Source: Clostridium gallinarum
GTDB lineage: Bacteria > Bacillota > Clostridia > Clostridiales > Clostridiaceae
Length of the DNA: 45,694 nt
NCBI RefSeq assembly: GCF_014836325.1
Contig: NZ_JACSQZ010000024.1
Span: 1 to 45,694 of the forward strand
Direction: 5' to 3'
Shown here piece by piece: positions 7,723 to 16,311 of this stretch. Under the pieces are notes generated by a model that saw only the letters and a list, made by a program, of their open reading frames with translations, was not told where the DNA came from and did not search any database. Position numbers and translations under genes: made by a program. Every line of letters begins with the position of its first letter. The stretch's first letter is position 1.

Positions 7723-8769
7723 TTAGTGTCCTGCGGACACTAAGAACAGCCCTTGTTTTTCTTCAAATCCGCATATTATATTCATGTTTTGAATTGCTTG
7801 TCCTGCAGCTCCTTTTATCATGTTGTCTATAGCACTTACTATAATAATTCCATCTTTTCTATGGTTTAAATGTAGAGAAATATTACAGTTGTTTGTGTAT
7901 TTAACGTCTTTAATTGAAGCTGTATCTCCTAAGGGTAGTATATTTATAAAGAATTCATCTTTATAAAAGTCTTTATATAAATCATAAATTTCTTGTAAGT
8001 TTATTTCTTCATTGGAATTTTTCTTTGGATTACAGTAGATTGTTGATATTATTCCTCTGTTTATTGGTAGTAGGTGAGGAGTAAAGGTGATTTGAACTTT
8101 TTCTTCTGCAATTTCTGATAGACATTGCTCTATTTCTGGTGTATGTCTATGAGCTCCTATACCGTAAGGAGAGAAGTTTTCGTTAAGTTCAGGGTAGTGG
8201 GACTTTAAAGTAAGGCCTCTACCAGCTCCTGTTGCTCCTGATTTTGAGTCGCAAATTATATTATTAGTATCAATTAAGGAGTTTTTTAGTAAGGGCATTA
8301 AGGCAAGTTCTATTGATGTAGGGTAGCAGCCCGGATTTGCGATTATTTTATATTCCTTAATTTTCTCTCTATTAAATTCAGGTAAGGCATATATACTTTT
8401 TTCATGAAGTTCTTTAAATTTATAATCTTTGCCATACCATTTTTTATATTCTTTTTCTTTTTCTAATCTAAAATCAGCCCCAAGATCTATTAAAATTTTA
8501 TTTTCTTTATAAACTAAGTTTGCTATTTCCTCACTTAAGCCATGGGGAAGAGCAGCAAAAATAACTTCACATTTTTTTATTACTTCTTCTTGAGTTTCAC
8601 ATACTAAATTAGTTACTCCATAGAAGTTTTTATATATATTTGAAATTTCTTCACCTTCATATGAAACAGAGCTAATGGCTTCTATTTTAACTTTTGGATG
8701 ATTTAATAAAAGTCTTAAAAGTTCAGCACCTACATAGCCTGTTGCCCCAATTATTCCTACTTTAAGCAT
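7723..8769 (-). CDS. argC: N-acetyl-gamma-glutamyl-phosphate reductase
   Basis: 348 residues. NADPH-dependent reduction of N-acetylglutamyl phosphate. The N-terminal nucleotide motif is [14 protein letters not shown] (8-21) and the catalytic cysteine is C148 in NPGCYPTS. The start ATG at 8769 lies inside the end of argH (13-nt overlap), so translation is coupled. The C-terminus (LFLVSAGH, then TAA) is encoded by a perfect palindrome TTAGTGTCC-GCA-GGACACTAA (7723-7743) next to the inserted element, so the original last residues may have been replaced. Confidence 0.95.
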   Translation of the reverse strand: MLKVGIIGATGYVGAELLRLLLNHPKVKIEAISSVSYEGEEISNIYKNFYGVTNLVCETQEEVIKKCEVIFAALPHGLSEEIANLVYKENKILIDLGADFRLEKEKEYKKWYGKDYKFKELHEKSIYALPEFNREKIKEYKIIANPGCYPTSIELALMPLLKNSLIDTNNIICDSKSGATGAGRGLTLKSHYPELNENFSPYGIGAHRHTPEIEQCLSEIAEEKVQITFTPHLLPINRGIISTIYCNPKKNSNEEINLQEIYDLYKDFYKDEFFINILPLGDTASIKDVKYTNNCNISLHLNHRKDGIIIVSAIDNMIKGAAGQAIQNMNIICGFEEKQGLFLVSAGH

Positions 8770-10157
8770 TTAATAGCCTCCTTAGTTTTAGTTATTGATT
8801 CTAATAGTAATTCAAGTTGTGTTTTAACTGAAGAGGAGCTAGGTCCACCAAAGACATTTCTTTCTTCTACGCAATTTACTAAATCTATTGCTTCATATAT
8901 ATCTTCTTCAAATATAGGAGAGAAGTTTTTAAATTCTTCTAAACTTAAATCGTCTATCACTATATTTTCTTTTATACAATGAAGAACTATAGCACCAACT
9001 ATTTCATGAGCTGTTCTAAAAGCTAAGCCTTTTTTTACTAAGTAATCTGCCACATCAGTAGCATTAGTAAAGCCTAAGGAAGCTCCTTTTCTCATATTAT
9101 CTTTATTTACTTTTAATGTATTTAACATACCAGCAAAGGTTTTAAGAGAAAGGCTTGCTGTGTCTAATGCATCAAATAAAGCTTCTTTGTCTTCTTGCAT
9201 ATCCTTGTTATAAGCTAGTGGTAATCCTTTCATAACTGTAAGAAGAGTAATTAAATCCCCATAAACTCTTCCAGTTTTACCTCTAACAAGTTCAGCTACA
9301 TCAGGATTTTTCTTTTGAGGCATTATACTACTGCCTGTACTATATTCATCTGATAATTCTATAAAACTAAATTCATTAGTTGCCCAAAGAATAATTTCTT
9401 CAGAAAATCTCGATAAATGCATCATTATCATAGATAAAACAGAAAGTGCTTCAATAGCATAGTCTCTATCTGATACTGAATCTAAACTATTTATTGTAAT
9501 TTGTGCAAAGCCTAAATCTTTTGCAATCATATGTCTATCTAAATTATAGGTAGATGTAGCTAAAGCACCACTTCCTAAAGGCATTTCATCTAACCTTTTA
9601 TAGCAATCTAAAATCCTACTAAGATCTCTTTTAAACATTTCTGAATAAGCTAAAAGGTGATGAGAAAAGGTTATAGGCTGAGCCTTTTGCATATGAGTGT
9701 AACCAGGCATTATAGTATTTACATTTTCACAAGCCTTTTTATATAAAATTTCTTGAAGATTAATTACATCATTAGATAAGCTTATTAATGCATTTTTTAA
9801 ATAAAGCTTAGTATCTAAAGTTACTTGGTCATTTCTACTTCTTCCTGTATGAAGTTTTTTTCCTTCATCACCAATATAGTAGGTTAGAGTAGATTCAATA
9901 AAGCTATGAATATCTTCAGAAGAATCATCTATTTTAATTACTCCCTTTTCAATTCTTTTTAATATTGTTTCTAAACCTGCAGCGATTTTTGTGCTATCTT
10001 CTTTTGGAATTATATTTTGCTCTCCAAGCATTTTTACATGAGCTAAACTACCTAAAATATCTTCTTTATACATTCTTGAGTCAACTCTTATAGATGAATT
10101 AAAATCATTAACTAAAGAGTTTACTCCTTTTTCAAAACGTCCACCCCAAAGCTTCAT
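8757..10157 (-). CDS. argH: Argininosuccinate lyase
   Basis: 466 residues, fumarase/aspartase superfamily, splitting argininosuccinate into arginine and fumarate. Conserved blocks: HTGRSRNDQ (103-111), [10 protein letters not shown] (152-161, with the catalytic His) and the signature loop [11 protein letters not shown] (275-285, with the catalytic Ser). It starts 2 nt after the argG stop and overlaps argC by 13 nt, so argG-argH-argC form one tightly packed transcript. Confidence 0.96.
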   Translation of the reverse strand: MKLWGGRFEKGVNSLVNDFNSSIRVDSRMYKEDILGSLAHVKMLGEQNIIPKEDSTKIAAGLETILKRIEKGVIKIDDSSEDIHSFIESTLTYYIGDEGKKLHTGRSRNDQVTLDTKLYLKNALISLSNDVINLQEILYKKACENVNTIMPGYTHMQKAQPITFSHHLLAYSEMFKRDLSRILDCYKRLDEMPLGSGALATSTYNLDRHMIAKDLGFAQITINSLDSVSDRDYAIEALSVLSMIMMHLSRFSEEIILWATNEFSFIELSDEYSTGSSIMPQKKNPDVAELVRGKTGRVYGDLITLLTVMKGLPLAYNKDMQEDKEALFDALDTASLSLKTFAGMLNTLKVNKDNMRKGASLGFTNATDVADYLVKKGLAFRTAHEIVGAIVLHCIKENIVIDDLSLEEFKNFSPIFEEDIYEAIDLVNCVEERNVFGGPSSSSVKTQLELLLESITKTKEAIKCLK

Positions 10158-10159
10158 AA

Positions 10160-11383
10160 CTATTTACCAGCTTTCTTTAATGCTTCATTCATTTTTGATT
10201 TCACTGTGATAGGTAGTCCAAATAAATTAATAAATCCTGCAGAGTCTTTTTGATTATAAACAGCATCTTCTCCAAAGGTAGCATATTCTTCACTATATAA
10301 TGAGTAAGGAGAGGTCATTCCAGCATTAACAATATTTCCTTTATATAATTTTAATTTAATTTCACCAGTTACTGTTTCTTGAGTTTTATTAACAAACTCT
10401 GTTAGTGCTTCTCTAAGAGGTGTGAACCATTGTCCATTGTAAACAAGTTCTGCAAATTTTAAAGCAATAATTTCTTTATAATGAGAAGTTTCTTTATCTA
10501 AACAAAGTTCTTCTAAATCTTTATGAGCCTTGTATAAAATACTTCCACCAGGAGTTTCATATACACCTCTTGATTTCATTCCAACTAATCTATTTTCAAC
10601 CATATCCATTATTCCTATGGCATTTTCTCCACCAATTTTGTTAAGTTTTTCTATTAAAGTAGTTCCATCTAAATATTCACCATTTAAAGCAATTGGAATA
10701 CCTTTTTCAAATTTCAATGTAATATAAGTTGGAACATTAGGTGCTTTTTCTAAAGTATTAGATAGTTCTAATATTTTTTCATAATTAGGTTCATTAGCTG
10801 GATCTTCTAAATCTAAGCCTTCATGACTTAAATGCCAAAGGTTTTTATCCTTGCTATAATTAGTTTCATAACTTATTGATATAGGAATTTCTCTATCTAA
10901 AGCATATTTAATTTCTTCTTCACGAGATTTAATATCCCAAATTCTCCATGGTGCTATAATATCCATATCAGGTGCAAAGGCTTTAACAGCAAGTTCAAAT
11001 CTAACTTGGTCATTTCCCTTACCAGTACAACCATGACATATAGCATCAGCACCTTCAGATAATGCAATTTCTACTAATCTTTTTGCAATTATAGGTCTTG
11101 CAAAGGAAGTTCCAAGAAGATATTTACCTTCATAAATTGCATTAGCTTGAATAGTAGGGAATATATAATCTTCCACAAATTCTTTATTTAAATCCTCTAT
11201 ATAGCACTTAGATGCCCCAGTTTTAAGTGCTTTTTCTTCTAATCCTAGAAGCTCGTCCTTTTGACCTACATTTCCAACAACTGCAATTACTTTGCAGCCA
11301 TAGTTTTCCTTAAGCCAAGAAATAATAATAGAAGTATCAAGACCTCCAGAATAAGCTAGTACCACTTTATTATATTTTTTCAT
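10160..11383 (-). CDS. argG: Argininosuccinate synthase
   Basis: 407 residues, N-type ATP pyrophosphatase that joins citrulline and aspartate. The ATP-binding AYSGGLDTS is at residues 10-18, and ATP/citrulline-site blocks such as [14 protein letters not shown] follow near 117-130. It is the first gene of the leftward operon; the ATG at 11383 follows GAGGGGG by 8 nt. The leader to the promoter at 11443 is only about 50 nt, with no room for a T-box, so regulation is probably by ArgR at the promoter. Confidence 0.96.
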   Translation of the reverse strand: MKKYNKVVLAYSGGLDTSIIISWLKENYGCKVIAVVGNVGQKDELLGLEEKALKTGASKCYIEDLNKEFVEDYIFPTIQANAIYEGKYLLGTSFARPIIAKRLVEIALSEGADAICHGCTGKGNDQVRFELAVKAFAPDMDIIAPWRIWDIKSREEEIKYALDREIPISISYETNYSKDKNLWHLSHEGLDLEDPANEPNYEKILELSNTLEKAPNVPTYITLKFEKGIPIALNGEYLDGTTLIEKLNKIGGENAIGIMDMVENRLVGMKSRGVYETPGGSILYKAHKDLEELCLDKETSHYKEIIALKFAELVYNGQWFTPLREALTEFVNKTQETVTGEIKLKLYKGNIVNAGMTSPYSLYSEEYATFGEDAVYNQKDSAGFINLFGLPITVKSKMNEALKKAGK

Positions 11384-11442
11384 ATTTAATTGCCCCCTCT
11401 TTAATTATCAAAAAATTCAGTACATTCAAAATTATATTTATA

Positions 11443-11494
11443 ATAATACGCCTTAAAGTATAATTATGCAAGGAGAATTTTTATAATTATGCAA
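11443..11494 (-). promoter_or_regulatory. arg operon promoter with direct-repeat ARG-box-like sites
   Basis: On the minus strand TTGCAT (11471-11466), 17-bp spacer and TATTAT (11448-11443) form a good sigma-A promoter. TTGCATAATTATA occurs twice, at 11471-11459 (containing the -35) and 11494-11482, 23 bp apart. The AT-rich TnCATAATTAT pattern resembles clostridial and bacillar ArgR half-boxes, and tandem sites over the promoter suit ArgR hexamer repression. Promoter seen; ArgR assignment inferred. Confidence 0.6.
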
Positions 11495-11851
11495 ATTATA
11501 TGTATAAATAATAAAAAACAACCTATATTCATAAAAATATTTTATAAATATGTAATATTAAATTAAATATGAGTGATTTTATAATGAATAATTTATAATG
11601 TTAATAAATAATTAAGTAAAAATTTTTAGGACTTTAATAAAAAGTTATTTAAAAATTAATATAAATTACAAAATATATACTCTTTAGAACTAATAGTAGT
11701 ATATTTACAAAATATGTTACAATTAACTTATAAGTATCTGATGAGAATTAATTACATCACTTTATAAAAGTGGGGAGTAAGGTAATAAATTTATAAATTT
11801 AATATCCAAAAAGAAAGTATTCTTATAACAGGGGGAAGTGTTATTTCCATT

Positions 11852-11960
11852 ATGGAATTTATAATTGAAGGAAATTTAGAAAATCAAAAAAAATTATGAT
11901 TGAATTCGAGGAGCTAAAGAGAAGATTGGAGTTTTTAGAAGATAGAATTAATGAAGAGTA
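11852..11960 (+). pseudogene. Possible short gene remnant in the 11384-12028 intergenic stretch
   Basis: Two overlapping short frames follow a GGGGGAAGTG site: 11852-11902 (16 residues, starting MEFIIEGNLE) and 11895-11960 (21 residues, MIEFEELKRRLEFLEDRIN, strongly helical). A single-base shift would join them, suggesting a decayed small protein. The rest of this 645-bp region holds the arg promoter and a promoter-like TTTACAAAATATGTTACAAT at 11704. Weak evidence; it may be random. Confidence 0.25.
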
Positions 11961-12028
11961 AAAAGTTGCAATTGTATTAAGTTGCGATGGACTTATAATA
12001 AATGAAAGTAAATAAAGGGGATGAATTT

Positions 12029-12727
12029 ATGTGGAAAAAAGTTGAAAGTGAAAACTACATATTTAATTTTTTAAATGGTAGCATTGCAGAAAAAGAAATA
12101 AATGAAATCATACTATGTCAAGAAGGATGTTTTAAATATATAACAAATGTTTTACAGACTAATTTTAAAGGTAAAATAGAATATTACCTTTGTGAAACAG
12201 CTAAACAGGTTGGTGAATTATATGGTGATAATGAACCTTGTAATGGATTTGCAAGATTACCTAATAAGATTTATGCAGTATATAATAATGATATAAAATG
12301 CATTGGATTTCATGAAGATGCTCATATAATTTCATATGGAATAAACATCCCTAATTCAGCTGCAATTAGGGAAGGCCTATCAATGTTTTTTGATAGAAAA
12401 TGGCATGGTTTATCAAACTTAGATTGGGTACAGTTTTATGTCAATGAAAATGAATATATAAGCATTGTAGATATGATAGAGGATGAAACATTTTATAATA
12501 TTGACTGCAATATTTCATATCCTATTATGGGTGCATTTACTGAATATTTAATTTTAAGACATGGGATAGAAAAATATAAAAAGTTCTACTCATTTAAAGA
12601 AATTAAAGAAGGATTTTTAAATGTATTTGGTCATGATATAGAAGTTTTTGAGAAGCAATTTAAAGAATACATGAGCCTAGTTGGAATAAGTGAAGAGTTA
12701 CTTACCTTAATGAAAAAGTTAAAGTAA
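12029..12727 (+). CDS. Gluzincin-like metallopeptidase-fold protein (HExxH), no signal peptide
   Basis: 232 residues from the ATG at 12029, which follows AAGGGGATG; an earlier in-frame ATG at 12002 lacks a site. The zinc motif HEDAH is at residues 95-99, and a likely third zinc ligand lies 16 residues on in REGLSMFFDR (E115), the spacing and EGL context of peptidase-MA/gluzincin families. No signal peptide or membrane helix is seen, so it is probably cytosolic. Substrate unknown. It stands alone with its own terminator. Confidence 0.65.
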   Translation: MWKKVESENYIFNFLNGSIAEKEINEIILCQEGCFKYITNVLQTNFKGKIEYYLCETAKQVGELYGDNEPCNGFARLPNKIYAVYNNDIKCIGFHEDAHIISYGINIPNSAAIREGLSMFFDRKWHGLSNLDWVQFYVNENEYISIVDMIEDETFYNIDCNISYPIMGAFTEYLILRHGIEKYKKFYSFKEIKEGFLNVFGHDIEVFEKQFKEYMSLVGISEELLTLMKKLK

Positions 12728-12782
12728 TACCAACAACAATTTTAATTTATTAAGAATATAAAATAAATAACAAGTTATAAAA

Positions 12783-12821
12783 ATACAGTATTATTCAAAT
12801 GTGAATAGTACTGTATTTTTT
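12783..12821 (+). terminator. Terminator after the HExxH protein gene
   Basis: ATACAGTATTATTC (12783-12796) pairs with GAATAGTACTGTAT (12803-12816) with one mismatch, followed by a T-run. Confidence 0.85.
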
Positions 12822-12985
12822 AGAACTTAATTTAAAAAAATGAATCAGACATTAATATTGGGGACGCGAATTAATAAAGTGTTTACAAAATATGTTATAA
12901 TAAACTTATAAATGTATTATAAAATATGTTGGTTTAGTTTAAAAAATATTCTATAAGTTAGAACTTTACATAGGAGATGAGAATA

Positions 12986-13321
12986 GTGAATATAGGATAC
13001 ATAGTTTGCATGATATTTATTGTACTTTTTACTTTGATTTGGAGTATTTTTGCTGTATTAGGAGAAAAAGCAACAGTTTTAATTAGTGGGTTTAACTTAA
13101 AATCAAAAGAAGAAAAGAAAGAATATGACACAGAACGAATGAGTAAAGATTATAGAAAGTCTATGATTATTTGGATAGTAATTTTTTTAGTAGGAGCACT
13201 AGGTTCTTATTACATAAATCAATACTGGTCAGTTATTGCATTTGTAATTTGGTTAATTATCTTTTTAAAAGATGTACATTTAGATGAAGAAAAAGCTTTT
13301 GAAAAATATAAAAGAAAATAG
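12986..13321 (+). CDS. DUF3784 family membrane protein
   Basis: 111 residues. The DUF3784 pattern is clear: a first membrane helix, then SGFNLKSKEEKKEYDTERMSK (about 35-55), then two closely spaced membrane helices. I chose the GTG at 12986, 9 nt after GGAG; the in-frame ATG at 12977 is only one base past that site. Function unknown. It is followed 29 nt later by the metallo-beta-lactamase-fold gene and is probably co-transcribed. A second, more divergent relative is at 846-1175. Confidence 0.8.
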   Translation: MNIGYIVCMIFIVLFTLIWSIFAVLGEKATVLISGFNLKSKEEKKEYDTERMSKDYRKSMIIWIVIFLVGALGSYYINQYWSVIAFVIWLIIFLKDVHLDEEKAFEKYKRK

Positions 13322-13350
13322 ATTAAATAGAGTATATATGGAGGAAAAAT

Positions 13351-14238
13351 ATGAAGAAATTATCTGAACTTGCACATATATATGGAAAAATGAGATTCAT
13401 ATGGATTATAGTATTTATATTTATTTTACTTATTACTTTTATATCATTGAATAATTTGTATTCTAATAGTAAGTATTCAGCTTTAGAAGAGGGGAATTTA
13501 TCTATAACATTTTTAAATGCAGGAAAGGCTGATGCAATAGTCTTACATACCAATAATAGTACTGTTTTAATTGATACAGGACTTAAAAGTGGTGGAAAAG
13601 ATCTTGTAGAATTACTGAATAATAAAGGAATTGATACAATAGATTATTTAATTATTACACATTTTGATAAAGATCATGTTGGAGGTGCAGCAAGGATTAT
13701 AAAAAGATTAAAAGTAAGTAATATTATTACTTCGGATTATTTTAAGGACAGTGATGATGTAGAAGATTATTTAAATGCATGTAATAATGCAGGGATTACA
13801 CCTAAGATTTTAGAAGATGAGATAAGCTTTACTTTAGATAATGTAACATATAAAATATATCCTCATATTGCGAAAGATTATCCTGAAAAGAAAAGTAATA
13901 ATAGTTCATTAATTATATCCGTGGAACATGGAGAAAATAGAATGTTATTTACTGGAGATGCAAATAATCTTAGAATCGAAGAGTTTATTACTAAGCAGGA
14001 GAGTAATTTTAAATATCAATTACTAAAAGTACCTTATCATGGGCGTTATATAGAATGTCTTTCAGAATTTTTTAATATAATAAAGCCTGAATATGCAGTT
14101 ATTACTTCATCAGAAGAAGACAAGGAAGATAAAAAGACAGTTGAATTGTTAAAGGAAATAAATAGTAATATATTGCTTACAAGAGAGGGAACTATTGTAG
14201 TTAAAAGTGATGGTAAGAAATTGAATATAGAACAGTAG
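13351..14238 (+). CDS. Membrane-anchored ComEC/Rec2-like metallo-beta-lactamase-fold hydrolase
   Basis: 295 residues. One N-terminal membrane helix (about 15-34) puts the catalytic domain outside the cell. Metal-binding motifs: THFDKDHVGG (103-112), FTGDAN and KVPYHGR, the arrangement of the C-terminal domain of ComEC and of stand-alone ComEC-like hydrolases. There is no ComEC competence channel domain, so this is a stand-alone enzyme, likely a nuclease or phosphodiesterase at the cell surface. Good Shine-Dalgarno (ATGGAGGAAAA) before the ATG. Confidence 0.85.
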   Translation: MKKLSELAHIYGKMRFIWIIVFIFILLITFISLNNLYSNSKYSALEEGNLSITFLNAGKADAIVLHTNNSTVLIDTGLKSGGKDLVELLNNKGIDTIDYLIITHFDKDHVGGAARIIKRLKVSNIITSDYFKDSDDVEDYLNACNNAGITPKILEDEISFTLDNVTYKIYPHIAKDYPEKKSNNSSLIISVEHGENRMLFTGDANNLRIEEFITKQESNFKYQLLKVPYHGRYIECLSEFFNIIKPEYAVITSSEEDKEDKKTVELLKEINSNILLTREGTIVVKSDGKKLNIEQ

Positions 14239-14387
14239 TTATATAAATAGTAATATAGGTAAAAACATCAGAAAAAAATAAGATGAATAAGAAGCCATAG
14301 ATTAATATAGTTTATGGTAATCTGTAAAGTGATTAAATATTGGAAACTTAATGAGAATTTAAATAAGAATCTTGGTGGTGAATATTG

Positions 14388-14894
14388 GTGAATATTAGAG
14401 AAGCAACTATTGATGATATAGAGAAAATCTCAAATTTGTATATTAATAATTGGAAAAAAACATATATAGGTTTGTTACCTAATAAATTTTTAAATGATTT
14501 AGATGTTAATTATGGAATAAAAAAATGGACAGAATATTTTTCTAAAGAAAAACATAATATATTTGTTGCCTATGAAAAAGAGGATTTTTTAGGCTTTGTC
14601 GCTTGTAAGGAAGATGAAGAATTAAAAAATTGTTGTTATTTAGATTCGTTGCATGTTTCTGAACTTTCAAGAGGACAAGGAATTGGAAGAAAACTTATTA
14701 ATACAGTAGGTAATTATGCTTATATAAAAGGTTATGAAAATATAAGTATTTGTATTGTAAAGGGAAATGATAAAGCAAAAAGATTGTATGAAAGAATGGG
14801 TGCAAAACATTATAAAGATTTTACAGATTATTTTGGAGATATAGAATCTAATTCAGAAAAGTTAATTTGGAATAATTTAAACTCTTTTAAGTAA
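14388..14894 (+). CDS. GNAT family N-acetyltransferase
   Basis: 168 residues. The acetyl-CoA loop is RGQGIGRKL at about 97-105, preceded by the beta-strand CCYLDSLHVSELSRG, and followed by the GNDKAKRLYERMGAKHYKDF segment typical of RimI-like enzymes. Start at GTG 14388, 8 nt after GGTGG; a TTG three bases earlier is possible. Substrate unknown. Confidence 0.85.
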   Translation: MNIREATIDDIEKISNLYINNWKKTYIGLLPNKFLNDLDVNYGIKKWTEYFSKEKHNIFVAYEKEDFLGFVACKEDEELKNCCYLDSLHVSELSRGQGIGRKLINTVGNYAYIKGYENISICIVKGNDKAKRLYERMGAKHYKDFTDYFGDIESNSEKLIWNNLNSFK

Positions 14895-14928
14895 ATTCTA
14901 TTTTCTTTATTAGATATGTACTAGATGG

Positions 14929-15001
14929 TAAAAGTGAAAATATAATATTGCAAAGACTTTTAGGTAATTAATATAGTAAGCAATATTATATTTTACTTTT
15001 T
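14929..15001. terminator. Long bidirectional hairpin between convergent genes
   Basis: AAAATATAATATTGC (14937-14951) pairs perfectly with GCAATATTATATTTT (14980-14994), with A/T-rich flanks that extend the stem imperfectly and a T-run on both strands. It lies between the GNAT gene and the leftward DUF4363 gene. Confidence 0.65.
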
Positions 15002-15380
15002 ATAAAAGATTTTTTAAGTTTGGCATTTGTAAATCTCTTAAATGTTCAGCGGTTGAACGAACTGAGTGTAGTGTAGCAAGGGATTCAGCTCGATCTTCTC
15101 CTTTTATATATAATGATAGTTTTAAGGCATCGTTTTTTAAATAATCATAATCTACATGATTTAAATAAATAGCAGGTACATCTGCTTCTTCTTGTATCAT
15201 ATCAATTAAGGCGACTGAATCTTCATAGGCTTTATCTTCTTCGTAATTATCTAAATAATCTTCTATAATATCACATTTTACAATTATTTCATTACAAAGA
15301 TTTACAAATTTATTATTTAAGAAAAAAAGACCTATAACGAGTGCAATAAAAAGAATAACAGATATAATTGAATTTCTCAT
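15000..15380 (-). CDS. DUF4363 family protein
   Basis: 126 residues: one N-terminal membrane helix (about 4-22) and an extracytoplasmic helical domain rich in Asp/Glu. DUF4363 proteins are typically encoded directly after DUF421 proteins, as here. The ATG overlaps the stop of the upstream gene as TGATG, so expression is coupled. Function unknown. Confidence 0.8.
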   Translation of the reverse strand: MRNSIISVILFIALVIGLFFLNNKFVNLCNEIIVKCDIIEDYLDNYEEDKAYEDSVALIDMIQEEADVPAIYLNHVDYDYLKNDALKLSLYIKGEDRAESLATLHSVRSTAEHLRDLQMPNLKNLL

Positions 15381-16066
15381 CACTTAGCCTCCTTATCATT
15401 ATGAAGTTGATATATAAATTTTCCATCAGTATCTGTCATGGCAATTAAGACATCCTTAATGGAATTAACTTTATGTTTTTTTAATTCTTTTATTATCCAT
15501 TCATCATCCTTATCAGATGATGTTAAGGCATTTCTATTAAAATGACCATCGAGTATATAAATTACAGGTAGTCTTGGCTTAGATGAACTTGAATTACTAG
15601 AACTATTTGAAGAATTATTACTTTTATTAGATGTAAGAAAAGACATTTGTCCATTGTTTTCTAATATTCCAAATTCTATTTCACTTAAATCGAAATATCC
15701 AGCTAGTCTTATTTCCTCCATAAGTTCATCTAAATTAATTTGTTGTCTTTTTAAATTTTTAAAGTTAATTTTTCCTCTTGCAATTAGAATACAAGGTTCA
15801 CCTTCAAGAATTTTTCTAGCTTTTTGACTTTTAAGCTGTAAAATAGAAAGTAAAGTTTTTATAAAAAGCAGAGTTATTATAGGTATAACCCCTAAAATTA
15901 ATGGAAGCCTTGTATCTTGCATTGGTAGAGCAGCTAAATCTGAAATCATAATAGTTATTACAAATTCATAAGGTTGCAGCTCTCCAATTTGCCTTTTTCC
16001 CATTAATCTTATAACCAAAATTACTAATGCGTAAAGAAATATTGTTCTTAATAATACTATAAACAT
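15380..16066 (-). CDS. DUF421 (YetF-like) membrane protein
   Basis: 228 residues. Three N-terminal membrane helices, the conserved RLMGKRQIGELQPYEFVITIMISDLAALPM block (first half about 18-30, second half to about 48), then a cytoplasmic DUF421 domain with GEPCILIARGKI. YetF relatives influence spore or envelope properties in Bacillus; the exact role is unknown. The ATG at 16066 follows GAGGTGG; an upstream in-frame ATG at 16123 lacks one. Oddity: a Ser/Asn-rich run at about residues 148-164 forms a long flexible linker before the last domain part. Confidence 0.85.
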   Translation of the reverse strand: MFIVLLRTIFLYALVILVIRLMGKRQIGELQPYEFVITIMISDLAALPMQDTRLPLILGVIPIITLLFIKTLLSILQLKSQKARKILEGEPCILIARGKINFKNLKRQQINLDELMEEIRLAGYFDLSEIEFGILENNGQMSFLTSNKSNNSSNSSSNSSSSKPRLPVIYILDGHFNRNALTSSDKDDEWIIKELKKHKVNSIKDVLIAMTDTDGKFIYQLHNDKEAK

Positions 16067-16311
16067 ATGACCACCTCGCATAAGTATTATTTCTCTAAAG
16101 TTAATTTTTATACTTAAAAACAATACTTTTTATAACTTATAATACATAATTGATAAATTAAAGAGAAAAATTATGAACTGTGTATTTTTAAAATTAATTT
16201 GAAAATCTTAAGTGGGTGTTTTGTAGAGTTTTTTAATATTAAGTATATAATATTAAAAAAGATATTTGAGGATATTATAAGTATATAAACTTATAAGAAT
16301 AGGAGAATAGA

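Noticed and set aside
11384..11442. T-box or long leader attenuator before argG
   Set aside because: The leader from promoter to start codon is only about 50-60 nt and has no T-box sequence or terminator.
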